A stretch of 52,424 nt of DNA from a virus, in the IMG/VR virus record IMGVR_UViG_3300013009_000061, positions 1-52,424 of that record; one strand, 5' to 3'. The position numbers and the translations under genes were made by a program. Each line of letters opens with the position of its first letter. Within the stretch, counting starts at the first letter, position 1. Under the pieces are notes generated by a model. The model was not told the origin of the DNA. It saw nothing but the letters and a program-made list of their open reading frames with translations, and ran no database searches. Shown in pieces: positions 1 through 7,104 of this stretch.

Positions 1-1704
1 CTATGACGCACGGACTGGATACGGCAGAGGATTGCATGAGGTGCTTGGCGGTGCTCGGCGAGCCCCAGCGGCTGCGGATTCTCCGGGCGTTGGCCGACGG
101 CGAGCAGACCGCGGGTGAGCTCTCCGAGCGCCTCGGCGTGCGGCAAAACACGCTTTCCCATCACATGAGACAGCTTCGCGAGCACGGGCTGGTGGAGGTT
201 CGCCTCCACCATGCATAACCCGAACTCGCAAGTTGCAGTCGAATTCGTCGGTTCCGTCGTCGAAAGTCAAGATGACGGAGTCGACGAATTCTTGTATGAC
301 AGCCTTCTTTGCCACGTCGTCTCCATGTAGGAGCTGGTACTTCTTTTCGCGGATCACAGCCTCAATCGCCGCGTCGTCCAGATGGTCTCGTTTTTTCATG
401 ACTTCGAGACGGACAAGCGCTTTTTCGATTTCATCCTTCCGGTCCTTAGCCTCATTGATGTACGACCAGACAAGTTCCTGATCTTTAATGCCTCTTAACG
501 AGTTCATCCAGGCCTGAATATCCTGATTAATTTCCGAGAGCTCGCGCCGCAGCACTTCTTCGTCTTGTTTCAATTGCGCGCGCTGCTCTGCATACAGCGC
601 TTGGATGTTCTTCACCATCATTTGAATGGACTCGTCTGTGAAATAGGTGTCAACCAAAAGTTTGATAATCGCATTCTCAATGTCAGACTTACGAATGCTC
701 GGAAGGCCACACTTCGCAGAACATGTGTAGTACTGATACTGACTTCCTTTGTTGGTATAGCTGTTGCCGTTACAACGAGCACCGCATTGGCCGCAGTACA
801 ACTTATCGCTCAACAGATACGTAGCATCGCCTTTGTAATAGCTCGGTTTGAATTTCCGTGTGGCCATGATCTGATTCACCCTCTCAAAGAGTTCACGGTC
901 AATGATGGGAGGAACTACACCCTCCACAACAACCTGCTCTTCTCTTGGTTTGAAATCATGATTATTCCGTGTTCCATCTTCTCGCTTTGAAGACCGTACG
1001 TCCCAAGTATAAATGCCGATGTATTTCTTGTTGCAGTGCCAACCGTCAAAACTATTGATGGTGAAAGGCCGTCCGCGTTGGGTACGGAAGCCGCGTTCAT
1101 TGAGCTCTGCAGCGATCTCCGACTTGTTTTTCCCCTCGGCAATACGGGTAAAGAAGATTCGGACGGCTTCTGCGGCACGTTCATCGATTTCCAAACGCTT
1201 GGTCTCTGGATTGACTCGATAGCCATAAGGTGGCCGTCCGCCTGTTGTCATGCCCTTTAGGGCGTTTTCCTTCAATCCTTTACGGCTTTCCCTTGCGAGG
1301 TTTTTGGAGTAGTACTCGGCCAAACCCTCTAATACTGATTCCAAAATAACACTTTCCGGTGAATCGTCCAAGCGCTCCAGGACGCTTTCAAGACGTACAC
1401 CGTTCCGCTTCAGAATGCGTTTGTAATACGCGCTGTCGTAACGATTGCGCGCAAAGCGATCTAATTTATGCACGACGACCACATCAAAGAGTCCTTTTGC
1501 ACTATCTTGGATCATCCGTTGAAAGTTCGGTCGATCATCGGTCGTCGCCGACCGTGCCTCGTCTGGGTAAACCCCAACTAGTTCGTAGCCCTTCTGTTTA
1601 CAGTACTCCTCGATCGCGCGCATCTGAGCGTCAATTGACTCTTCGCGTTGGTTATCGGAGCTATAGCGAGGATAGGCAACGGCCCGAATTTTCTTTTTAA
1701 CCAA
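1..1704 (-). CDS. Large serine recombinase (phage integrase), 3' end open into host DNA
   Basis: This site-specific recombinase would integrate and excise the phage. The N-terminal resolvase domain carries the catalytic motif YPRYSSDNQ, with Ser15 as nucleophile, and later the conserved VHKLDRFARNR. A recombinase domain follows (around GGRPPYGYR), then a zinc ribbon (CGQCGARC and YYTCSAKC) and a long coiled coil. The start is a TTG at 1702-1704 preceded by AAGAAGGTGAG at good spacing. Phage-like sequence ends near residue 500. After that the frame runs without a stop into GC-rich antisense host sequence and leaves the window. In the prophage the protein therefore probably has a host-encoded tail, whereas in the circular phage it would end at a stop beyond attP. 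The first gene of a minus-strand lysogeny set in map order. Confidence 0.92.
   Translation of the reverse strand: MVKKKIRAVAYPRYSSDNQREESIDAQMRAIEEYCKQKGYELVGVYPDEARSATTDDRPNFQRMIQDSAKGLFDVVVVHKLDRFARNRYDSAYYKRILKRNGVRLESVLERLDDSPESVILESVLEGLAEYYSKNLARESRKGLKENALKGMTTGGRPPYGYRVNPETKRLEIDERAAEAVRIFFTRIAEGKNKSEIAAELNERGFRTQRGRPFTINSFDGWHCNKKYIGIYTWDVRSSKREDGTRNNHDFKPREEQVVVEGVVPPIIDRELFERVNQIMATRKFKPSYYKGDATYLLSDKLYCGQCGARCNGNSYTNKGSQYQYYTCSAKCGLPSIRKSDIENAIIKLLVDTYFTDESIQMMVKNIQALYAEQRAQLKQDEEVLRRELSEINQDIQAWMNSLRGIKDQELVWSYINEAKDRKDEIEKALVRLEVMKKRDHLDDAAIEAVIREKKYQLLHGDDVAKKAVIQEFVDSVILTFDDGTDEFDCNLRVRVMHGGGEPPPARAREAVSCDGKACFAARRGARRAHPRSARRRPTPGESAAAGARRAPPSTSCNPLPYPVRAS
3..218 (+). pseudogene. 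ArsR-family transcription repressor, truncated by prophage insertion
   Basis: A 71-residue reading frame with the N-terminal winged-helix fold of ArsR/SmtB metal- or stress-sensing repressors. The segments LGEPQRLRILRAL and LGVRQNTLSHHMRQLREHGL are typical of helix 2 and of the DNA-recognition helix-turn-helix. In family members the sequence after GLVEVR continues through a beta-wing and a final helix. Here it ends after four unrelated residues at TAA (216-218). The simplest reading is that the phage integrated inside this host gene and removed its 3' half, so the product probably lacks the wing and dimer helix and is non-functional. The start may be the ATG at 3, but the window edge prevents a check for an upstream start. 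Confidence 0.75.
191..210. other. Probable attL crossover region (8-bp inverted repeat)
   Basis: GGTGGAGG (191-198), a TTCG loop and CCTCCACC (203-210) form a perfect inverted repeat exactly where the ArsR-like protein stops resembling its family and where the recombinase frame changes to low-complexity GC-rich coding. Large serine recombinases normally sit directly beside attP and use short imperfectly palindromic sites with a 2-bp crossover. The exact crossover cannot be fixed without the other end or an empty site. Confidence 0.5.
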
Positions 1705-1740
1705 AGAAGCTCACCTTCTTTTCTGACACAGTTAGTAACC

Positions 1741-2316
1741 TTAAGAAGAAACAAAACCTCCGCCATTAAACCAGAGGTCCGCTTCTATCCACTCTAAAGC
1801 CTCAAGGAACAACCGATTCCGGATAGCCCTGCTTAGATGATTGATACGCTTTTCAGCTGGTGTAAAATTGACATCACACTTGTTAGACAACACGGCTGGA
1901 ATGAGATCTTCAAGGCCGTTAAAACAGTAATCTGGGATTAGCAAGCGGGACGCGCACCAGTTTGCTTCGACCTCAAGTACGCCTCGAAGTTCGGGGGAAA
2001 TCCGATCGAGCTCATCAGTTGTATTCCAGGGTAAATCCCAATGAGCTAGAACATGGCTCAATTCATGTGCTAACGTCCACCGTTGTCGACGCCGAACTGT
2101 CTCTGCATCACCGCGCAAATCGGTCGCTATGTATATGTGGTACCCTGTACCCGTTCTAACGGTGTAGCCTTCCGGGCCCTTTAAGTAAGTAAATTGTATA
2201 CGACAATTAAATATTCGAGCTAGAGGTGTGAGATCGATTGGTGGCTGTGGATTTCCGATCTCCGCAAGAGCAACGTAGGCGATCTGTTCCATGGCTTTAA
2301 ATCGAGGAGAAGACAA
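1741..2316 (-). CDS. immA: ImmA/IrrE-type metallopeptidase
   Basis: A 191-aa protein with the zinc-peptidase motif HELSH at residues 84-88 and a downstream glutamate-containing helix (VLEVEANWCASRLLIP), as in ImmA/IrrE (COG2856). In ICEBs1 and related elements ImmA cleaves the ImmR repressor to induce the element. It lies directly downstream of the repressor on the same strand, which supports that role. The start shown is a TTG at 2316 with only a weak ribosome site. An ATG at 2290-2292 (residue 9) is the alternative, so translational coupling to the repressor is possible. Induction would then be by repressor proteolysis instead of RecA-stimulated self-cleavage. Confidence 0.85.
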   Translation of the reverse strand: MSSPRFKAMEQIAYVALAEIGNPQPPIDLTPLARIFNCRIQFTYLKGPEGYTVRTGTGYHIYIATDLRGDAETVRRRQRWTLAHELSHVLAHWDLPWNTTDELDRISPELRGVLEVEANWCASRLLIPDYCFNGLEDLIPAVLSNKCDVNFTPAEKRINHLSRAIRNRLFLEALEWIEADLWFNGGGFVSS

Positions 2317-2329
2317 GACAGAATGCTCA

Positions 2330-2695
2330 TTATTTGTGCTTGTTTCCGTGCTTCATCGCCTCCGCGAGCTGCTTCGTGAGCTCCAGAAATCGTGTATACG
2401 CTTCCTCCGAGAGCTCATCCCGGGCTCGAGTAATAAATTCAACTGCGTCCCTCAATTGTTCGTCTTCACCCGCATCTTGGGAATACCCGTGCGGGTCATT
2501 AGTACGCCCGAGTAAATAGTCTACCGAAACCCCCAACACCTCAGCAAGTTTTTGTAATCGCTCACTTGGCGGTATGGATTTATCCCGTTCGTAATTTGAA
2601 ATGTTTGCCTCGGTGACTCCTAAAGCCATTGCGATCTGACTTTGAGTTAAACCTCGCCGGATGCGCGTCTGCCGAATGCGTTGCCCCAACGTCAT
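2330..2695 (-). CDS. HTH_3 (Cro/CI-type) phage repressor, ImmR-like
   Basis: A 121-aa protein with an N-terminal XRE helix-turn-helix (LTQSQIAMALGVTEANISNYE, roughly residues 16-36) and a helical C-terminal part, without a LexA-like peptidase domain. I chose the ATG at 2693-2695 because it has AAGGACGGTGA upstream. The longer open frame has no ribosome site. It is divergent from the HTH gene at 2792, with a shared control region carrying the palindromic operator. With the neighbouring ImmA-like peptidase this is the expected lysogeny switch. Family assignment is firm; which operators it binds is inferred. Confidence 0.88.
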   Translation of the reverse strand: MTLGQRIRQTRIRRGLTQSQIAMALGVTEANISNYERDKSIPPSERLQKLAEVLGVSVDYLLGRTNDPHGYSQDAGEDEQLRDAVEFITRARDELSEEAYTRFLELTKQLAEAMKHGNKHK

Positions 2696-2735
2696 GTACT
2701 TCACCGTCCTTAAATAAAATTTTCGATTCACCCCC

Positions 2736-2764
2736 TTGCTTAAGCGATACTTAAGTGCTATATT
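2736..2764 (+). promoter_or_regulatory. Early rightward promoter with embedded operator 1
   Basis: A -35 TTGCTT (2736-2741), a 17-bp spacer and an extended -10 TGC-TATATT (2756-2764). The palindrome TTAAGCGATACTTAA (2740-2754; arms TTAAG/CTTAA, 5-bp centre) fills the spacer, so a bound repressor would block polymerase. The AGGAGGTGAG ribosome site and ATG of the HTH gene follow at 2773-2794. Confidence 0.7.
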
Positions 2765-2791
2765 CGAGGCACAAGGAGGTGAGGCCCCGAA

Positions 2792-3040
2792 ATGGTCACG
2801 CAAACATCATCCTCAACGCCTTTGCGCAGTCGGTTGCGCGAAGCCCGCAAGCAAAAAGGGACGCAGCGCAAAGTCGCAGCGGATCTCGGGATTACAGAGA
2901 CATACCTTCGAGCCATCGAACATGGTACTTACTTGCCAAGCATTCGTATCATGAAACGGATGGAGCATTATTTTGGTGTTCCTCTGGACGAGCTCTTTCC
3001 GGAGCTTAACGACCCTAGTTTCTATTTGTCTGATAGTTAA
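2792..3040 (+). CDS. Small HTH (Cro/XRE-type) regulator
   Basis: An 82-aa protein that is almost only a helix-turn-helix domain: LREARKQKGTQRKVAADLG, then ITETYLRAIEHGTYLPS as recognition helix and support, ending LDELFPEL. The GGAGGTGAG ribosome site is nearly ideal. First gene of the rightward early transcript and divergent from the repressor, which is the position of a Cro or an early activator. It probably binds the TTAAG-N5-CTTAA repeats on either side of it, but this is inferred from position. Confidence 0.82.
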   Translation: MVTQTSSSTPLRSRLREARKQKGTQRKVAADLGITETYLRAIEHGTYLPSIRIMKRMEHYFGVPLDELFPELNDPSFYLSDS

Positions 3041-3081
3041 GGGAAACTTGTTGTCGACGCCTATTATAAAGCATCAATTGA

Positions 3082-3144
3082 ACTTGCGCAAGTGACACTT
3101 ACGGTGAAGGGCTGTCTTATGCCTTCTACTTAAGCGAAACTTAA
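3082..3144. promoter_or_regulatory. Operator 2 and a second palindrome upstream of early genes
   Basis: TTAAGCGAAACTTAA (3130-3144) differs at one position from operator 1 at 2740-2754 and has the same 5-bp arms. About 40 bp upstream lies the perfect 12-bp palindrome ACTTGCGCAAGT (3082-3093). I see no convincing -35/-10 pair here. The 160-bp gap between the HTH gene and the 3200 gene is otherwise empty, so these are likely regulatory sites for the following early genes. Confidence 0.6.
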
Positions 3145-3199
3145 CTTTATCCTTGGACCAAATGTCAACTCACGAAGACCGGTCCAGGTGTGAACGGCC

Positions 3200-3418
3200 A
3201 TGACGCGGAAGGGGCTGACGCCAATCAAACGCGCGAAACCCATTCGTTTCACAGTGGAAGAGGTCCCACACCCCGAGCCAGAGCGGCTTGCCAAGGTTTT
3301 GGCGCAGTTCTTCTATCCCATCGTGATGGAGGAACTAGGCGTGACTTCAGAGTTGGAGAGCATTCGTGCCATCAAGGAAGGAGGCCGTATGGATGGCCAA
3401 ACTCACACTCAACCCTGA
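3200..3418 (+). CDS. Small early protein, unknown function
   Basis: A 72-aa charged, mostly helical protein (IRFTVEEVPHPEPERLAKVL). The ATG at 3200 follows AGGTGTGAACGGCC, a modest ribosome site. Its 3' end overlaps the Rha-like gene by 26 bp in another frame. Short proteins of this kind are common in early operons of Firmicutes phages. I recognise no catalytic motif. Confidence 0.55.
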   Translation: MTRKGLTPIKRAKPIRFTVEEVPHPEPERLAKVLAQFFYPIVMEELGVTSELESIRAIKEGGRMDGQTHTQP

Positions 3419-4046
3419 GTATCGGTTGTATGAGCGTGACGGGCAAGTGTTTTGCAGCAGTCGACAAGTAGCCGATGAGTTTGGAAAGCGTCACGACAAT
3501 GTCTTGCGAGACATTGCAAACCTCGACTGCAGCGAGGAGTTCCGACTCCTCAACTTTGAGGAGTCATATTACATCAACGAGCAAGGAAAGAAACAGCCTC
3601 AAATGCTCATGACCAAAGACGGATTCACCTTTTTGGTTATGGGCTATCGGGGAAAGAAAGCGGCGTGCTTCAAAGAAGCCTACATCCGACGCTTTAACGA
3701 AATGGAAGCCTTCATCCGCTCATTGCAGGCAGCGAAGATGGAGTTCCCGGCGTTCACGGAAGCCGTGATGAACGCGCACGAAGAGCCGAAGCATTACCAC
3801 TTCAGCAACGAGATCAACATGATCTATCGCATCGTGCTCGGCATGGACGCGAAAGCCTTCAGGCAACTGCACGGGCTGGACAAGGACGCGGTCATTCGCC
3901 CGTACTTGACGGTCGAACAAATACAAGCCATCGAAGCCCTCCAGCGGGTGGACATTGGATTGCTGGTGGCCGTACCGGATTATCAGCGACGCAAACAGCT
4001 GCTTCAAGAGCATTACGTGCGAATGCAGAGGAAACGAATCGCGTGA
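3393..4046 (+). CDS. Rha-family phage regulatory protein
   Basis: A 217-aa protein. Residues ~10-110 match the Rha domain (pfam09669): FCSSRQVADEFGKRHDNVLR, then MTKDGFTFLVMGYRGKKA and FKEAYIRRFNEME. The C-terminal half is a separate helical domain with HFSNEINMIYRIVLGM. Rha proteins of lambdoid phages affect growth in particular host backgrounds and are thought to bind DNA. The ATG at 3393 has AAGGAGG at 3376-3383; an earlier in-frame ATG at 3366 lacks one. Confidence 0.8.
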   Translation: MAKLTLNPEYRLYERDGQVFCSSRQVADEFGKRHDNVLRDIANLDCSEEFRLLNFEESYYINEQGKKQPQMLMTKDGFTFLVMGYRGKKAACFKEAYIRRFNEMEAFIRSLQAAKMEFPAFTEAVMNAHEEPKHYHFSNEINMIYRIVLGMDAKAFRQLHGLDKDAVIRPYLTVEQIQAIEALQRVDIGLLVAVPDYQRRKQLLQEHYVRMQRKRIA

Positions 4047-4060
4047 GAGGAGGGCTTCAT

Positions 4061-4222
4061 ATGAACACCATCGACAGTGACGACGTCTTGATGGAGTTTT
4101 GCGACAAGACCGGCTTTGAAGACCCACATCCCAACGATTTCCCTGTGTTTCTTGAGTTCTTGCAACACGAGTATCCCGATCTCGTCGATGCGGCGTGGCT
4201 CATCTGGAAGCAATGGTTCTGA
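4061..4222 (+). CDS. Small acidic protein, 53 aa
   Basis: A short frame beginning ATGAACACC, with AGAGGAGGGC upstream and tight packing between the Rha-like gene and the next gene. The product starts MNTIDSDDVLMEFCDKTGFE and ends AAWLIWKQWF. It is acidic with a tryptophan-rich C-terminus. Function unknown. The ribosome site and spacing make it credible. Confidence 0.6.
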   Translation: MNTIDSDDVLMEFCDKTGFEDPHPNDFPVFLEFLQHEYPDLVDAAWLIWKQWF

Positions 4223-4239
4223 AAGGAGGGCTTATCACA

Positions 4240-4596
4240 ATGGACGCCTATTACGTCCGGATTTACACCCTGCAAAACGGTGAACAGATTGAAGCGCCTG
4301 TCGTGTATCAATCATACGAGCAGGCGGAAGCCGACTTGGACAAGTTCCGCCTGCACCCTGAATTTGACCTCTCTCAAGTAGCTCACATTCGAATTGAAAA
4401 GCGATACTGCTCTCGGCCCTTCTGGGCGTCAGACGTAACTGAGAGCAAAACGGATGCCACGAACCGTGGAAACCAATACACCATCAAAGTTGCGCTCGAC
4501 ATGAGTGAGCTAGCTAATCAACTGCGAGAACTGGCAGACATTTTGAGCCCCCAAAACGGGGAGGGGAACGGTTCGCTGCTTAAAGTTTCAGATTGA
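4240..4596 (+). CDS. Conserved-looking early protein, unknown function
   Basis: A 118-aa protein starting MDAYYVRIYTLQNGEQIEAP, with AAAGGAGGGC upstream of the ATG at 4240. The N-terminal half looks like a small beta-rich domain and the C-terminal part is helical (VALDMSELANQLRELADIL). It ends 17 bp inside the convergent zinc-ribbon gene, so the two transcripts collide. No motif gives a function. Confidence 0.6.
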   Translation: MDAYYVRIYTLQNGEQIEAPVVYQSYEQAEADLDKFRLHPEFDLSQVAHIRIEKRYCSRPFWASDVTESKTDATNRGNQYTIKVALDMSELANQLRELADILSPQNGEGNGSLLKVSD

Positions 4597-4819
4597 TATG
4601 CGTCGTTTGCCTCCTAAGCAACTTGGATAAGTCGTCCAGTGTTCGCTGCACCGTGTCGATCGCTTCGCGATTGTCCAAACGGATCTCAGCGTTGCAGTGA
4701 GGGCAATGCACGACAGTGTCTGGTATGAACAAACTCTCAGCTGCCACTGAGAATTTGTTCTGACAACCCGGGCATTTCAGGTCTGCTGAATCACCCTTGA
4801 AAAAGTCTTTTGGTTCCAT
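4580..4819 (-). CDS. Small zinc-ribbon protein on the opposite strand
   Basis: A 79-aa protein with two CxxC pairs (KCPGCQNKFS and HCPHCNAEIRL) forming a zinc ribbon, followed by a helical tail (DTVQRTLDDLSKLLRRQ). The ATG at 4817-4819 has CTGGAGG at good spacing. The longer open frame upstream has no ribosome site. It lies against the direction of the early operon and overlaps the end of the preceding gene by 17 bp, as expected of a separately expressed cargo or regulatory gene. Confidence 0.68.
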   Translation of the reverse strand: MEPKDFFKGDSADLKCPGCQNKFSVAAESLFIPDTVVHCPHCNAEIRLDNREAIDTVQRTLDDLSKLLRRQTTHINLKL

Positions 4820-4914
4820 AACGTGCCTCCAGGACTTCCGCTCCCCTGGTGACAGTTTCGATGTGTGGACGGAAATTCCTGCATAAACAAAGTGCCTGAA
4901 AGGAGGTGACCCAC

Positions 4915-5241
4915 ATGGGCAACAGACGCAGGGGCAAACGGAAAAAGGGTTCCCGCGGCAACGGGAACCCAGGCGCAGCACGTCTGACACACACCAACAC
5001 CATAAGTGTACCAGACGTGCCTGTGTCTCCGCCAGCCCCTGCTGAGCCCGACATCTGGGACAGCGTGACCGTGGCGGACGTACGGGAGTTGGTACGCCGC
5101 TACGGCCATTGGGGACTGCGGTTCCCCGCCAAAGTGGTCATCAAACTGCTCGACGAGATCGAGCGACTGGAGGGACAGGCATGCACAAGTTCTACGTTGG
5201 ACAACCCGTCATCGTCGGCCCGCACGCCGAACACTCGGTAG
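4915..5241 (+). CDS. Small basic-then-proline-rich early protein
   Basis: A 108-aa protein with a very basic N-terminus (MGNRRRGKRKKGSRGNGN), a proline-rich linker and a C-terminal helical domain (DSVTVADVRELVRRYGHWGL). AAAGGAGGTG lies 7 bp before the ATG at 4915. An alternative GTG at 4906 sits inside the ribosome site. The basic tail suggests nucleic-acid binding, which is only inference. Codons 11-19 contain a strong hairpin, described separately. Confidence 0.55.
   Translation: MGNRRRGKRKKGSRGNGNPGAARLTHTNTISVPDVPVSPPAPAEPDIWDSVTVADVRELVRRYGHWGLRFPAKVVIKLLDEIERLEGQACTSSTLDNPSSSARTPNTR
4947..4970. repeat. Perfect 9-bp stem-loop inside the start of a gene
   Basis: GGGTTCCCG (4947-4955), a 6-base loop and CGGGAACCC (4962-4970). 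It lies about 30 nt into the 4915 gene and has no T-run, so it is not a terminator. It could be an RNA structure that tunes translation or a protein-binding site. Confidence 0.5.
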
Positions 5242-5462
5242 GCTGCCAAGGCCGCATTGAGCGAATCCGCGGACGGATGTGCGATGTCCGCGTCACCACA
5301 ACGCGAGGCAACTATCTCAGCACCTTTGATGCTCGCACGCTGGCACCGTCGGACAGCCACGCACTGCACCCGGAACGGGCACTCCAGCGCGCGTTGGACA
5401 AGCTCCTGGCTGAAGCAAAGGCGGCAATCGCCGCAGAGGAGGTGAAGACGACGTGGAGCTGA
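5181..5462 (+). CDS. Small early protein, unknown function
   Basis: A 93-aa protein starting MHKFYVGQPVIVGPHAEHSV. It has the look of an SH3-like or KOW-type barrel (VGQPVIVGPHAE, GRIERIRGRMCDVRV) and a helical C-terminus. TGGAGGGACA precedes the ATG at 5181. It overlaps the previous gene by 61 bp and the next by 10 bp. The fold guess is weak. Confidence 0.55.
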   Translation: MHKFYVGQPVIVGPHAEHSVGCQGRIERIRGRMCDVRVTTTRGNYLSTFDARTLAPSDSHALHPERALQRALDKLLAEAKAAIAAEEVKTTWS

Positions 5463-5920
5463 CCGTACGCATCGAAGCGCCCGAACTGACGCACGCCATT
5501 CTCGAGCTCGCCTCCGTCCTCGCCATGGGTGTGTCCGCGGAGGCGGCCAAGGTGTCATTGGCGCATGAGCGCGCCATCTCTGAGGCTACGGCACAGACGA
5601 CATCTGCGCCAAGTCCACAACCAACGGCGGCTCCGGCAACGGCGTCGGCCGCGGCAGCCGCAGCAACCCAACCTGCGGCCCCAACGGCACCAGCGGCACC
5701 CACACCGCCACCGGCGCCCTCAACTGCTGTGCCGACAGCCGCGCCGACCTACACCCTCGAGCAGCTGGCGGTCGCCGCGACACAGCTCGTCGACGCCGGC
5801 CGACGGGACGAACTCATCCAGCTGCTCCAGTCGTTCGGCGCGCAAGCGCTCACCGCCTTAGCACCTGAGCACTACGGTGCGTTCGCGACAAAGCTGCGCG
5901 AGATGGGGGCGAAGCTCTAG
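5453..5920 (+). CDS. Early protein with Ala/Pro-rich linker, unknown function
   Basis: A 155-aa protein in three parts: an N-terminal helical segment (residues 1-48), an Ala/Pro/Thr-rich low-complexity linker (~49-98) and a C-terminal helical domain (YTLEQLAVAATQLVDAGRRD). The start is a GTG at 5453 with GAGGAGGTGAAG upstream. Its position directly before the replication genes is typical of a conserved small phage protein of unknown role. Confidence 0.6.
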   Translation: MELTVRIEAPELTHAILELASVLAMGVSAEAAKVSLAHERAISEATAQTTSAPSPQPTAAPATASAAAAAATQPAAPTAPAAPTPPPAPSTAVPTAAPTYTLEQLAVAATQLVDAGRRDELIQLLQSFGAQALTALAPEHYGAFATKLREMGAKL

Positions 5921-7104
5921 TGGTCGCGACACACGCAGAACGCCCTCACGCACTGCTCAGCGCGTCTGCAGCACATCGATGGCTGGCCTGCCCGCCGAGT
6001 GCCCGGCTGTGTGAACAATTCCCGGACACGACGAGCGAGTATGCGGCTGAGGGGACTTTAGCGCATGAGCTCGCCGAGCTCAAGCTACGCAAAGCGTTGA
6101 AACTCGGCAATCTCAACGCGCGGGAATTCAACAAGCGCCGCAAAGAAATTGAGTCGCATCCGCTCTACAGTGCTGAAATGGACACTTACACGGATAGCTA
6201 TGTCGACTACGTCCTTGGTATCGTGCACAGCTATCGCGTGCCACCTTACGTGACGGTCGAAAAGCAGATTGACTACAGCGCCTACGCGCCTGAGGGTTTT
6301 GGCACCGGCGATTGCATCGTGATCGGCGGCGAAACCTTACACATCATCGACCTGAAGTACGGGAAAGGCGTGCGAGTGAGCGGAGAAGGCAACCCACAAA
6401 TGCGTCTCTACGCGCTCGGCGCCTTGCAGGAGTACGGGTTCCTGTACCCGATTACGGAAATCCACACGGCCATTGTGCAACCGCGCCTCGAGAGCATCAG
6501 CGAAGAGACGATCTCTGTCGACGAACTGCTTGCCTGGGGCGAATCTATCAAGCCTATCGCCGAGATGGCGTATCGAGGCGAGGGTGAGTTCAACGCGGGG
6601 GAGCACTGTCGCTTCTGTCGTGCGAAGTCCGTCTGCCGCGCTCGGTCTGAACAGTACCTGGCGCTCGAAGCGTTCGGACAAGCCAAGCCTCCGCTCATCA
6701 CGGACAGCGAGGTCGGGGAAATTCTGCGTCGAGCCAAGGCATTAGCAGAGTGGGTAACGGACCTCGAGGAATACGCACTGCAACAATGTTTGGCTGGCAA
6801 CCAGATCCCCGGCTGGAAAGCTGTCGAAGGTCGCGGTTCGCGGCAATACGTCGACTTGGATGCCGCGTTCAAAGCGCTCATCGACGCCGGCATCGATGAA
6901 GCGGTGCTCTACGAACGCAAGCCACTCACTGTCGCGCAACTCGAAAAGGTACTCGGCAAAGCGCAGTATCGACAGCTACTCGAAGAACCGGGACTCGTGA
7001 GGAAGGAACCCGGCAAACCGACACTCGTGCCTGAATCGGACAAGCGTCCCGCGATCACCGCGAAAATTACGGCCCAAGAAGCCTTTGGAGGAGACGAACG
7101 ATGA
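5920..7104 (+). CDS. DUF2800 PD-(D/E)XK-type phage nuclease-like protein
   Basis: A 394-aa protein of the DUF2800 family (pfam10926), related to the Cas4/RecB-type nuclease fold. The N-terminal HALLSASAAHRWLACPPSARL and GTLAHELAELKLRK are characteristic. The core carries ETLHIIDLKYGKG, where D and K fit the PD-(D/E)XK active site, and a Cys cluster CRFCRAKSVCRARSE resembles a Cas4-type iron-sulphur site. The GTG start at 5920 overlaps the preceding TAG. It pairs with the DUF2815 gene that follows with a 4-bp overlap, a linkage common in Firmicutes phages. A recombination nuclease role is inferred. Confidence 0.82.
   Translation: MVATHAERPHALLSASAAHRWLACPPSARLCEQFPDTTSEYAAEGTLAHELAELKLRKALKLGNLNAREFNKRRKEIESHPLYSAEMDTYTDSYVDYVLGIVHSYRVPPYVTVEKQIDYSAYAPEGFGTGDCIVIGGETLHIIDLKYGKGVRVSGEGNPQMRLYALGALQEYGFLYPITEIHTAIVQPRLESISEETISVDELLAWGESIKPIAEMAYRGEGEFNAGEHCRFCRAKSVCRARSEQYLALEAFGQAKPPLITDSEVGEILRRAKALAEWVTDLEEYALQQCLAGNQIPGWKAVEGRGSRQYVDLDAAFKALIDAGIDEAVLYERKPLTVAQLEKVLGKAQYRQLLEEPGLVRKEPGKPTLVPESDKRPAITAKITAQEAFGGDER

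Noticed and set aside
5640-5740. Minisatellite-type DNA repeat
   Set aside because: The region is an Ala/Pro-rich protein linker in coding frame with no exact DNA period.
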